Of a DNA stretch of 42,628 nt, positions 32,676-41,076 are shown one piece after another. The notes under the pieces were generated by a model. The model was not told where the DNA came from, ran no database searches, and was given only the letters and a program-made list of their open reading frames with translations. The stretch lies in the NCBI GenBank assembly GCA_964502215.1, contig CAZCUN010000027.1, positions 1-42,628 on the forward strand, given 5' to 3'. This DNA comes from JAALLB01 sp964502215 (GTDB lineage Bacteria > Pseudomonadota > Alphaproteobacteria > Rhizobiales > Rhizobiaceae). A program made the position numbers and the translations under genes. The first letter of the stretch is position 1. Every line of letters starts with the position of its first letter.

Positions 32676-33344
32676 ATGAATGAATTTAGTCGGGAATCAG
32701 AACTAAATACTAGCGAAGATAACAATTCTCATGAAAGTCTTTTAAAGCATATTAGAGAAAATGAACGGATTCATTACCCAGCTTCTTGGGTATGGAAAAA
32801 TGTTATAGGCTCTGCACTAATCGGCTTTTCTGTTTTAGCATTACTTATTTATGTCAATGCAAGCGAAGGCGTAACACAATATGACTTGCTTGGTATTTTG
32901 GTCTGTGCCCTTATTGCTCTAGTCTTTACTTTGTTTGGTTTATACAAACTTTCTGGTAGAGCTTTCTCAATTAGGCTTAACGCATTTGGGATAATGATAA
33001 CGCATTACTCTAAACAAAGATGGCATTCTTGGAATGACGTTAATGAAATTTACACTGACATCAACCATGGCAAAGCAATGACTGATCTATATGCTGTAAT
33101 TGAAGTTAACACTGACGAAGTTATTAGTATTAAAAAGTATACAAAAAATTCAAAGAAAATAGTAATACCAGAAAACTATGAAGCGTCTGCTCATGCTTTA
33201 GTTAAGGAAATGCGCTACTTTAAACAAGAATATGAAGAGATGAACTTGAACAAGCATTCAGAACTAGAGAACGAAGCTAAGCAAGACCCATATCAAATGT
33301 TGAATGTTATTTGGGGAAGATTAGGCGCTAAAAATAAACTCTAA
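32676..33344 (+). CDS. Hypothetical two-pass membrane protein
   Basis: A 222-residue protein with two hydrophobic segments (about residues 46-64 and 72-94) and a soluble C-terminal half with beta-strand character, ending in a charged helix. The fold resembles small PH-like domains attached to two membrane helices (WNDVNEIYTDI, VISIKKY), but I claim no family. Its stop overlaps the convergent small gene by 4 bases. Confidence 0.75.
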   Translation: MNEFSRESELNTSEDNNSHESLLKHIRENERIHYPASWVWKNVIGSALIGFSVLALLIYVNASEGVTQYDLLGILVCALIALVFTLFGLYKLSGRAFSIRLNAFGIMITHYSKQRWHSWNDVNEIYTDINHGKAMTDLYAVIEVNTDEVISIKKYTKNSKKIVIPENYEASAHALVKEMRYFKQEYEEMNLNKHSELENEAKQDPYQMLNVIWGRLGAKNKL

Positions 33345-33577
33345 TTCCCACTGCCGATCATTTCGCCTTCAAACACAAGCGCACCTGTTCCGGCAAGTGA
33401 TTGTGCGTCGAACGGGGCTGCTGGGAATGATGAACGTTTAACAGATGGGCGTTTACGGTCGTAAGCTACACGAGTAGCTGTGCGACCAGAAGTTTTGATT
33501 TCACCTTTGATCGCTTTAATGCCGTCTTTTGCTACAGTTGCGCTTGCCGCTTGTGTGATGTCTGCTTGTGTTCTCAT
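33341..33577 (-). CDS. Small hypothetical protein
   Basis: I chose ATG 33577, 8 bases after GGGAG, which gives 78 residues starting MRTQADITQ; a longer frame to 33610 lacks such a site. The protein is basic and Ala/Ser/Thr-rich, with a KRPSVKRSSFPAAPFDAQSL stretch, and no membrane segment. The family is not recognised. It lies downstream of the LOG-family gene, 198 bases away, with inverted repeats between them. Confidence 0.7.
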   Translation of the reverse strand: MRTQADITQAASATVAKDGIKAIKGEIKTSGRTATRVAYDRKRPSVKRSSFPAAPFDAQSLAGTGALVFEGEMIGSGN

Positions 33578-33610
33578 TTTTAGCACTCCCTGTGCTTTTG
33601 TACCTATCAT

Positions 33611-33641
33611 TGATCTTGCGCTTGTAACGCTTGCAAGATCA
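33611..33641. promoter_or_regulatory. Hairpin upstream of the small gene
   Basis: TGATCTTGC (33611-33619) pairs perfectly with GCAAGATCA (33633-33641), with a 13-base loop, 33 bases before the leftward start. Four T follow on the + strand, so it could be a rightward terminator or a leader structure. Confidence 0.4.
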
Positions 33642-33699
33642 TTTTGTTGCGAACATGTTTATTATTATTGTTCTAGTTCGTTACAATTTTAAATATAGA

Positions 33700-33742
33700 T
33701 CACGAAATACGGCAATTGTGTGTATTTTGTCACATTTCGTGA
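33700..33742. promoter_or_regulatory. Inverted repeat TCACGAAAT/ATTTCGTGA
   Basis: A perfect 9-base inverted repeat with a 25-base spacer in the AT-rich region between two leftward genes. It may be an operator for the small gene to its left, or a hairpin following the LOG-family gene. No T-run follows on the leftward strand. Confidence 0.4.
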
Positions 33743-33775
33743 ACACAGGTATAAAAACAAGGCTAGGTAAAAAGG

Positions 33776-34624
33776 CTATATCGCTTCAAACCCATGATGT
33801 TTAGCAATAATTTCCCACCCTTCTTGTGCTGTATCAACGATATGGAAAAGATTAAGATCATCAGGAGAAATAGTTCCCTGATTGGCAAGTTCGTCCAAAT
33901 TAATCACTTTCCCCCAGAAATCCTTGCCAAATAACAAAAATGGTACAGGCGCCATTCTGTCAGTTTGAATAAGCGTCAGGGTTTCAAACATCTCATCCAT
34001 TGTGCCAAAGCCACCAGGGAATACTGCAATCGCCTTTGCACGCATCAAGAAATGCATCTTACGGATTGCGAAGTAGTGAAAGTTAAAACAAAGCTCTGGA
34101 GTGACGTATTCATTCGGTGCTTGCTCGTGCGGCAAAACAATGTTGAGACCGATGGAAGGTGCGCCAACATCTTGTGCGCCACGGTTGCCCGCCTCCATCA
34201 CACCAGGGCCACCACCTGTTACAACGACCATCTCTTTATAATTTGTTGTCTCAGAATATTTTGAGGAAAGCCGCGCAAATTCTCTAGCTTCTTCATAGAA
34301 CTTAGAATTGGCCTCTAAGTTTTTCTTTTGAATTTCATTCTTTGCAGCCCAGGCTTCTCCGCCAGGCTCTGGGATGCGCGCACCGCCAAATAAAACAACC
34401 GTTGATTCAACACCTGCCTCTGCCAGCATAAGCTCAGGCTTTAATAATTCTAACTGCAAACGGATTGGGCGTAACTCTTCTGATGTAAGGAAGTCTTTAT
34501 CATCAAATGCAAGACGGTACGCAGGGGCTCGTGTTTGTGGTGTGTCAGGCACTGCATGCGCCATTTCAATATCTTTTGATGAGCCTACTAGAGCGCGGTA
34601 ATGTTTTCTGAACCAGTTTGCCAT
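33776..34624 (-). CDS. LOG-family protein (TIGR00730-like, cytokinin riboside 5'-monophosphate phosphoribohydrolase type)
   Basis: A 282-residue protein. The family signatures GGGPGVMEAGNRGA and PGGFGTMDE (the nucleotide-binding and catalytic site) are present. Relatives release bases from nucleoside monophosphates and were once named lysine decarboxylases, a name that should be avoided. The N-terminal 50 residues are an extension compared with short LOG proteins. It is divergent from dapD. Confidence 0.9.
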   Translation of the reverse strand: MANWFRKHYRALVGSSKDIEMAHAVPDTPQTRAPAYRLAFDDKDFLTSEELRPIRLQLELLKPELMLAEAGVESTVVLFGGARIPEPGGEAWAAKNEIQKKNLEANSKFYEEAREFARLSSKYSETTNYKEMVVVTGGGPGVMEAGNRGAQDVGAPSIGLNIVLPHEQAPNEYVTPELCFNFHYFAIRKMHFLMRAKAIAVFPGGFGTMDEMFETLTLIQTDRMAPVPFLLFGKDFWGKVINLDELANQGTISPDDLNLFHIVDTAQEGWEIIAKHHGFEAI

Positions 34625-34727
34625 GATGAACTATTATCCTCGAATCACTTCATTTCATTGACCTTTGTTACCCTATGCCATAGACCGATGCCAAATAGTC
34701 ATCAGTTTATATTTTTGGAGTAACCCC

Positions 34728-35564
34728 ATGTCATTGCAAGCAACCATCGAAGCAGCATTTGAAGATCGCGATAACATCAGCATTTCAACGCAAGGCGAAG
34801 TCCGTCAAGCCGTTGAAGAAGCGCTTAATATGCTCGATAGCGGGAAGGCACGTGTTGCTGAACGCGGCAGTGATGGTATCTGGATCGTAAACCAATGGCT
34901 GAAGCAAGCGGTACTCCTTTCTTTCCGCTTGAACGATATGAAAGTCATGGACGGCGGCACAGATGGTGCAACGTGGTGGGATAAAGTTCCGTCAAAGTTT
35001 GAAGGCTGGGGCGAAGCTCAATTCCGTGCCGCAGGCTTCCGTGCGGTACCTGGTTCTATCTGTCGTCATGCGGCGTACATCGGCAAGAATGTTGTTCTTA
35101 TGCCATCTTTCGTAAACCTTGGCGCTTATGTGGATGATGGCTCTATGGTTGACGGCTGGGCAACGGTTGGCTCATGCGCGCAAATTGGCAAGAATGTTCA
35201 CCTATCAGGCGGTGTTGGTATTGGTGGTGTTCTTGAGCCTCTTCAAGCTGGCCCTACTATCATTGAAGATAATTGTTTCATCGGTGCGCGTTCAGAAGTT
35301 GTTGAAGGCTGTATCATCCGTGAAGGTTCTGTGTTGGGCATGGGTGTATACATCGGGCAATCGACTAAGATCGTAAACCGCGCAACAGGTGAAGTAACAT
35401 ACGGCGAAGTGCCGCCATACTCAGTGGTCGTCGCTGGCTCAATGCTATCTAAGCCAATGGGTAATGGCGAACCAGGCCCGAACCTATATTGCGCTGTGAT
35501 CGTGAAAACAGTAGACGAGCGCACACGCTCTAAGACTGGCATTAATGAATTATTGCGGGACTAA
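34728..35564 (+). CDS. dapD: 2,3,4,5-tetrahydropyridine-2,6-dicarboxylate N-succinyltransferase
   Basis: I chose ATG 34728, 7 bases after GGAG, giving 278 residues beginning MSLQATIEAAF. A left-handed beta-helix is visible from the hexapeptide repeats (GAYVDDGSMVDGWATVGSCAQIGKN). The enzyme adds succinate in the lysine/diaminopimelate pathway. The usual neighbour dapE is not next to it; instead a convergent pyrC overlaps its stop by 4 bases. Confidence 0.96.
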   Translation: MSLQATIEAAFEDRDNISISTQGEVRQAVEEALNMLDSGKARVAERGSDGIWIVNQWLKQAVLLSFRLNDMKVMDGGTDGATWWDKVPSKFEGWGEAQFRAAGFRAVPGSICRHAAYIGKNVVLMPSFVNLGAYVDDGSMVDGWATVGSCAQIGKNVHLSGGVGIGGVLEPLQAGPTIIEDNCFIGARSEVVEGCIIREGSVLGMGVYIGQSTKIVNRATGEVTYGEVPPYSVVVAGSMLSKPMGNGEPGPNLYCAVIVKTVDERTRSKTGINELLRD

Positions 35565-36598
35565 ACCACTTCCCAATGTAGCGGATACATTGGGTCAAAG
35601 ACGGTAACACTACCAACGCCAGTTTCTATTTTCTCAGGAAATGAAACTGGCGTTTTTTGTTTTTGCAGTGTGATGGTGTCTACGTTTGGTTCAAGACCAT
35701 AAAAAGCTGGTCCATTGAGAGACGCGTAGTTTTCTAGTTTATCGAGCGCGTCTTCTTCTTCAAAGACGTGCGCTAAACATGACATCGTGTTGATAGACGT
35801 AAAGCACCCAGCGCAACCGCATTCTTGAAGCTTAAGCGGATCGGTATGCGGTGCAGAATCTGTACCTAAGAAAAATGTTTTATCACCAGACGTCGCAGCC
35901 TCACGCAGTGCCAAACGATGCTCTTCACGTTTAGCGACAGGAAGGCAATAATAATGCGGACGGATGCCGCCAGCTAGGATTGCGTTGCGGTTGATAATGA
36001 GATGATGCGTTGTAATTGTTGCGCCGAGGTTATCGCCACCCGAACGCGCATAATCAACACCCTGCTTGGTCGTGACATGTTCCATCACAACGCGAAGTTC
36101 AGGCACGCGCTTACGAAGTGGGTCTAGCACTGTTTCGATAAAGACAGCTTCACGGTCAAAGATATCAATATCGCTTGATGTTACCTCACCATGGACACAA
36201 AGCGGCATGCCAAGCTCTGCCATTTTTTCAAGAGTTGGAATGACGTTTTCAAAATTAGTCACGCCACTGTCTGAATTTGTTGTGGCACCTGCTGGATATA
36301 ATTTAAGTGCTGTGATTAATCCTGACTTATGCCCTGCTTCAACATCTTTAGGGTCTGTGTTTTCAGTTAGATAAAGCGTCATGAGTGGCGTGAAATTCAT
36401 ACCCTCAGGCAGAGCTTTCATAATGCGCTCGCGGTAAGCGGTCGCATCTTGCATGGTTACAACTGGTGGCACAAGATTTGGCATGATGATCGCACGGGCA
36501 AAATCTTTTGCAGAATGTTCAATCACTCCCTCCAGCATCGCACCATCACGCAAATGCAAGTGCCAATCGTCTGGGCGTTTAATTGTAAGTGAGGTCAT
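35561..36598 (-). CDS. pyrC: Dihydroorotase (PyrC type)
   Basis: I chose ATG 36598, since a TTG at 36604 is the only earlier start; AGGA precedes it. The 345-residue enzyme has the metal motif HLHLR (residues 13-17), a Lys in ALKLYP that should be carbamoylated, HGEV, and TTHHL and GTDSAPH. It makes dihydroorotate in pyrimidine synthesis. Size and motifs fit the short, E. coli-like PyrC class, not the long class common in Gram-positives. It is convergent with dapD. Confidence 0.95.
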   Translation of the reverse strand: MTSLTIKRPDDWHLHLRDGAMLEGVIEHSAKDFARAIIMPNLVPPVVTMQDATAYRERIMKALPEGMNFTPLMTLYLTENTDPKDVEAGHKSGLITALKLYPAGATTNSDSGVTNFENVIPTLEKMAELGMPLCVHGEVTSSDIDIFDREAVFIETVLDPLRKRVPELRVVMEHVTTKQGVDYARSGGDNLGATITTHHLIINRNAILAGGIRPHYYCLPVAKREEHRLALREAATSGDKTFFLGTDSAPHTDPLKLQECGCAGCFTSINTMSCLAHVFEEEDALDKLENYASLNGPAFYGLEPNVDTITLQKQKTPVSFPEKIETGVGSVTVFDPMYPLHWEVV

Positions 36599-36679
36599 GT
36601 GCAAAATCCTGAATAAGCTGATATGACATTAGTAGTCTGACTTAAGGCGTTTTTCAAACCTGAATAGGAGACTACCCAC

Positions 36680-37294
36680 ATGACAAATAAAATTGAAAGC
36701 ATTGAACAGCTGGAAGCGCTTTATGGTGAGCCAGCACAAACTTCGCTCGTGAAAGAAGTTGCAGAGATTATTCCGCTCTATCGTGTTTTCATTGAACACT
36801 CGCCTTTTTGTTCATTGGCAACCACAGGAGTTGAAGGATTAGATTGTAGCCCACGTGGTGATGTGCCGGGCTTTGTTCGTGTTCATGATGAGCGTACGTT
36901 GATGATGCCAGACAGACGCGGCAATAATCGCTGTGACTCGCTTAAGAACATTGTACAGGATTCAAAAATTGCGCTTTGCTTTATGATACCAGGTTCACGC
37001 ACAACTTTACGCGTTAATGGTGAGGCATATGTATCGATTGACCCTGAACTCAAAGCCTCCTTTGTTGAACAAGGTAAAGAACCGCGCTCTGTCATTGTGA
37101 TCAAAACCCATGCGGTTTATTTCCAATGCGGACGTGCGATTGTTCGCTCAAAACTTTGGGAGCAGGACGCGCAAGTTGATCCAGCCAACTTGCCAACACC
37201 GGGTGAAGTTCTGGCTTATCTTTCTAATAATGAAGTGGTTGGTGCTAGCTATGATGCCGAATGGGAAGAGCGCGCTAACAAGACAATGTGGTAA
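36680..37294 (+). CDS. Pyridoxamine 5'-phosphate oxidase-family FMN-binding protein
   Basis: A 204-residue protein of the split-barrel FMN-binding group: HSPFCSLATTG (about 41-51), CSPRGDVPGFVRV (57-69) and PDRRGNNRCDSLKNI (77-91) match the DR2398/MSMEG-type PPOX family. A clear AGGAGA precedes the ATG. It is not the PdxH enzyme itself. It is likely to reduce or bind an unknown substrate. Confidence 0.9.
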   Translation: MTNKIESIEQLEALYGEPAQTSLVKEVAEIIPLYRVFIEHSPFCSLATTGVEGLDCSPRGDVPGFVRVHDERTLMMPDRRGNNRCDSLKNIVQDSKIALCFMIPGSRTTLRVNGEAYVSIDPELKASFVEQGKEPRSVIVIKTHAVYFQCGRAIVRSKLWEQDAQVDPANLPTPGEVLAYLSNNEVVGASYDAEWEERANKTMW

Positions 37295-37335
37295 AATGAA
37301 TTGCGTTTGGTAAAGATTGCACTAAATATCTTTCT

Positions 37336-37935
37336 ATGAACTTCTTTCTTCAAACCCTTTCAAATATTTTCCAAGCTTTTATCTTGATTATAAAAGGCGA
37401 CACAAAAGCAAGCCTATATGTTCATACATCGGACGCACATTGGCTTTTATCTTGGCTAATGTTTTTTGCTGCAAGTCTTATATATTTACTCTATTTACCA
37501 GCCGCTTTTATAAGTGAGATAAATCAAGAATTATTGCCAAAAGACACTTCTTATTTTGCTTTCAAAAATGCAAATTTATTTTCACTCGTCTTCGTTCAAA
37601 TTTCTGCTTATGCAGTCGCCTATTTGCTTGGTAGCTTACTGATATTCTCTGGTGATATCAGACGGTACATTATTGCCCAAAACTGGACATTGCTTGCAAC
37701 CATATTGCTTTTATTACCACTTTCAACTGTATTTTCTAGCGAGAATAATCCGCTTGCAAGTTTAATGATTTTTATCTTTTTCTTTATTCTGTTTTTTGCC
37801 TATAGAAGCATCAAAATTTTTCTTGGCCTAAATGGCCTAAAAGCATTTTTATTGTTGCTTGTTTTACTTGTTTTTGAACTTAGCATGGAACGCGTAATTG
37901 ATAGTTGGTTTGGATTAATTCCAAATCCTGGATAA
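37336..37935 (+). CDS. Multi-pass membrane protein (Yip1-like layout), unknown function
   Basis: A 199-residue hydrophobic protein with about five membrane segments (approximately residues 30-52, 72-96, 110-128, 135-155 and 160-180). The N-terminal FLQTLSNIFQAFILIIKGD and the later layout resemble Yip1-type membrane proteins, but similarity is by eye only. It ends exactly where a convergent gene ends. Confidence 0.7.
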   Translation: MNFFLQTLSNIFQAFILIIKGDTKASLYVHTSDAHWLLSWLMFFAASLIYLLYLPAAFISEINQELLPKDTSYFAFKNANLFSLVFVQISAYAVAYLLGSLLIFSGDIRRYIIAQNWTLLATILLLLPLSTVFSSENNPLASLMIFIFFFILFFAYRSIKIFLGLNGLKAFLLLLVLLVFELSMERVIDSWFGLIPNPG

Positions 37936-38643
37936 TCAATTTAAACTGTATTTCTGAAAGGCTTTAGCAGAAATTGCGTTGATTCTTGTTTCCAAGACAT
38001 CTTCAAGCAAAGTGGAAGCAGAATACTTTTGCGATCTTGAGATGGTGCCATACTCAATTAACCGATGGAGATAAAGAACGTTATAATTATAAGCGCCACC
38101 TTCAAGTAAATTTTCCTCTAAACGCGCATCACAGGTTGTATTTCTTTGTCGCTTACATGGAACGTGTGAGTTTACGCCTTCCTGCAAGTGCCTTAATTCA
38201 TGAACAATAATATTCGAAATCGCAATTGGATTGGCCTTTTCCAATTCTAAATTTGAAATATCAATCCGCATTTCTGTAAAATTTGCCCTAGCAGAAAATG
38301 CCAAAATATCCTGTCTTTTAAACGTTGGCTTGATTAGCTTTGCCCATTGATAAAAATCAAACTCTTGTTCTGAGTTTGGCAAAATAATGAGCGTATTATC
38401 CAAAAAATAAAGTGCATTTAAAATTGCTGTCTCAGGGGAATTGCACCTTGGTGTTTTAAAATCCCATGAGTTATCAAAAGAAAAATTAACGCGATACTTT
38501 CGCACACCAAGACTTAGCAGTTGATTGCATTCAGCCTTCGAAAGTTTGTAATCATTCGATGGTAAAAACCAGAACATTGCGCCAAAGAAAATAGCACATA
38601 AAACAAGAAACTTTATTTCCTGACGGTTATGATGTTTGTTCAT
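37936..38643 (-). CDS. Predicted envelope HExxH protein
   Basis: I chose ATG 38643 (235 residues); the earlier TTG at 38646 adds one residue. A hydrophobic segment (residues 11-27) anchors or exports the protein. The zinc motif HELRH is at 148-152, followed by LQEG. Four cysteines outside suggest disulfides. The motif order resembles a small zinc metallopeptidase, but no third ligand is certain. The family is not recognised. It is 28 bases downstream of truA on the same strand. Confidence 0.65.
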   Translation of the reverse strand: MNKHHNRQEIKFLVLCAIFFGAMFWFLPSNDYKLSKAECNQLLSLGVRKYRVNFSFDNSWDFKTPRCNSPETAILNALYFLDNTLIILPNSEQEFDFYQWAKLIKPTFKRQDILAFSARANFTEMRIDISNLELEKANPIAISNIIVHELRHLQEGVNSHVPCKRQRNTTCDARLEENLLEGGAYNYNVLYLHRLIEYGTISRSQKYSASTLLEDVLETRINAISAKAFQKYSLN

Positions 38644-38671
38644 CAAAAAAGTCTAGCAAAGCGGTTGAGGC

Positions 38672-39418
38672 TTAGTAACCCACTTTCATGAAATATAATC
38701 CATAAGGCACAGCAACAGGGCCGCATCTTGTGCGATCTTTGGCGTGTAGTGCATCGACCAGATCTTGTTTTGACCATTTGCCATCACCAATCAATCTTAA
38801 TGTTCCTGCAAAAGAACGAATTTGGTTGTGAAGGAATGCTCTCGCTTCTGCAATAATTTCTATTTCCGTTTCACTGATGCGGTTTACATCGAGCTTATCA
38901 AGTGTGCGTATGGGTGACTTTGCCTGACAGTCTGTAGAGCGGAAGGTCGTAAAATCATGCTCGCCCACAAGCTCTTGCGCTGCTTCATGCATAGCATCAA
39001 CATTAAGTGGAAAGCGTATCCATAAGGCGCGCTCAAGGTCTACAGTTAAAGGTGCGCGACGATTGATAATGCGATACTTATAAGAGCGGTATTTAGCAGA
39101 AAACCTTGCGTCAAAATCATCTGCTGCTTCTTCTACCTTGAGAACAGAAATTGGATGGCCTTCAAGCTTTAAAAGCCCGTTGGTTGCTTCTTGAATTTTA
39201 TCTGTTTTCCAGACCTTTTCAAAATCAACATGGATAACCTGACCGCGTGCATGAACGCCCGCATCGGTTCGCCCTGCTCCGAAGATAGAAATTTCATGCT
39301 GGGAAAATTGCGTCATGGCTTTTTCAATAGCCTCTTGAACCGTCGGCAAGCCTTCTTGTTTTTGCCACCCACGATATGGCATTCCGTTATATTCTATGGT
39401 GAGTTTATAGCGTGGCAT
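38672..39418 (-). CDS. truA: tRNA pseudouridine synthase A
   Basis: A 248-residue enzyme that makes pseudouridine at tRNA positions 38-40. The catalytic Asp52 lies in GRTDAGVHA, and the N-terminal EYNGMPYRGWQKQ is typical. Its ATG shares an A with the stop of fmt (TAATG), so the two are translated together. The order def-fmt-truA is known in Rhizobiales. Confidence 0.97.
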   Translation of the reverse strand: MPRYKLTIEYNGMPYRGWQKQEGLPTVQEAIEKAMTQFSQHEISIFGAGRTDAGVHARGQVIHVDFEKVWKTDKIQEATNGLLKLEGHPISVLKVEEAADDFDARFSAKYRSYKYRIINRRAPLTVDLERALWIRFPLNVDAMHEAAQELVGEHDFTTFRSTDCQAKSPIRTLDKLDVNRISETEIEIIAEARAFLHNQIRSFAGTLRLIGDGKWSKQDLVDALHAKDRTRCGPVAVPYGLYFMKVGY

Positions 39419-40344
39419 TAAAGCACCGCCTCGACCTTATTGCCTCTCGAAAACTCTTCTGCTGATTGGACTTGCTTACCAGCGCGTTGAACACGGATGA
39501 GTTTTATAGCCCCTTCACCACAGGCAATCGTGAGAGCATCATCAAGTACTTCTCCAGCTTTACCAGTGCCACTAGCCATTTCAGAATTTAAGACTTTCAC
39601 GCGTTGGGCTTTTCCACCCAATTCCATTTCACACCAACAGCCAGGAAAAGGTGAAAGACCTCGAATATGATTATGGATTTCTTGTGCTGGTTTTGACCAA
39701 TCGATACGGCTTTCAGCTTTTTCGATTTTGCTGGCATAAAGAACACCCTCATCTGATTGTTGCGTAAGGTTCAAACTGCCACGCTCTAATGCACTAGTTG
39801 CAAGCACCATCAGATTTGCCGTCATGGTCGAAAGTGCATCATGCAATTCGCCTGCGGTCATATTTTCGCTTATCGGCATTTTTTCTGAAAGTGCGACTGG
39901 CCCTGTATCGAGGCCAATATCCATCTTCATGATGTTTACACCCGTTTCATTGTCACCTGCCATGATGGCACGTTGAATGGGTGCTGCGCCTCGCCATCTG
40001 GGCAGAAGTGATGCATGACCATTATAACAACCCAAACGCGGTGCATCTAAAATAGCTTGCGGTAATAAAAGTCCATAGGCAATGACGATTGCCACATCTG
40101 CATTTAAAGCTTTGAACTTTTCTTGCTCTTCTTCAGACTTCAAACTTTCAGGTGTAAAAACAGGGATGCCAAGGCTTTCTGCTTTTTCATGCACAGGTGA
40201 TTTCTTAAGTTCTAAGCCACGTCGCCCTGCAGGTCTTGGCGGTTGAGAATAACACGCTACAACTTCATGGCCATGACCAACTAACTCGACTAATGATGGC
40301 ACAGAAAAAGCTGGTGTTCCCATGAAAATAATTCGAAGTGACAT
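39418..40344 (-). CDS. fmt: Methionyl-tRNA formyltransferase
   Basis: A 308-residue enzyme that formylates initiator Met-tRNA. The active-site residues Asn108, His110 and Asp146 sit in YNGHASLLP and GLDTG. The N-terminal FMGTPAFSVP is diagnostic. It is 16 bases downstream of def, and overlaps truA by one base. Confidence 0.97.
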   Translation of the reverse strand: MSLRIIFMGTPAFSVPSLVELVGHGHEVVACYSQPPRPAGRRGLELKKSPVHEKAESLGIPVFTPESLKSEEEQEKFKALNADVAIVIAYGLLLPQAILDAPRLGCYNGHASLLPRWRGAAPIQRAIMAGDNETGVNIMKMDIGLDTGPVALSEKMPISENMTAGELHDALSTMTANLMVLATSALERGSLNLTQQSDEGVLYASKIEKAESRIDWSKPAQEIHNHIRGLSPFPGCWCEMELGGKAQRVKVLNSEMASGTGKAGEVLDDALTIACGEGAIKLIRVQRAGKQVQSAEEFSRGNKVEAVL

Positions 40345-40360
40345 GGGTTATCTACCTTCT

Positions 40361-40969
40361 TTAAAGAACAAGTGGACTTGCAGGCTTACTGCCAGATTGC
40401 TTTGCGATTTTAGTAAATTTCTTGACCACCATATCACGCTTTAACTTGGATATGTGGTCAATGAAAAGATCCCCATTTAAATGGTCAATCTCATGTTGCA
40501 AGCACGTCGAGAGCAAGCCTTCTGCTTTTAAGACTTGACCTTTGCCGTCGCGGTCAATGTATTTGACAACGCATCCTGCTGGACGTTCTACATCTGCATA
40601 ATAATCTGGAATTGAAAGACAGCCTTCTTCATAGTTTGAAGGCTCATCGCTGAAAAATGTGATCTCAGGATTTATTAGAAATATTGGGTTACGGCTTGCT
40701 TCGTCTGAGGGTTCATCATCACGTTGCGGTTCGCCATCCCCTTCTACAGCTGCCTCTTCTTCAGATTTTGAGCGTTGATCGCAGTCAACTACAACCACGC
40801 GTAACGGCAGAGCAATCTGTATACCTGCCAGGCCAATACCAGGTGCTTCATACATGGTTTCCGCCATATCATCGAGCATCTTCAAAAGCTCAGGCGTAAT
40901 CTGCTCAACAGGTTGTGAAACCTTGCGCAAAATAGGATCTGGAATATTAATGATTTCTCTTACTGTCAT
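40361..40969 (-). CDS. def: Peptide deformylase with acidic insertion
   Basis: A 202-residue enzyme that removes formyl from nascent proteins. Motifs are GIGLAGIQI (45-53, usually GIGLAAIQV or close), EGCLSIP (Cys117) and HEIDH (159-163) that bind the metal. Residues 64-94 form an acidic, low-complexity insertion (rich in Glu, Asp and Ser) between strands, longer than in most relatives. It is first in the def-fmt-truA operon and divergent from rmuC. Confidence 0.96.
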   Translation of the reverse strand: MTVREIINIPDPILRKVSQPVEQITPELLKMLDDMAETMYEAPGIGLAGIQIALPLRVVVVDCDQRSKSEEEAAVEGDGEPQRDDEPSDEASRNPIFLINPEITFFSDEPSNYEEGCLSIPDYYADVERPAGCVVKYIDRDGKGQVLKAEGLLSTCLQHEIDHLNGDLFIDHISKLKRDMVVKKFTKIAKQSGSKPASPLVL

Positions 40970-41076
40970 AAAGACGAGATAAGCAATCCTAAGCCCTGCG
41001 TCAACTGTCAGAGTAAAAGGATAAAGTTTCTTGTTTTGTTCTTTTTATCCAGAACAGAATCGGTTATGCTAATTTC

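Noticed and set aside
33776..34624. Lysine decarboxylase annotation
   Set aside because: The PGGxGTxxE motif belongs to LOG-type phosphoribohydrolases; the decarboxylase name is a historical error.
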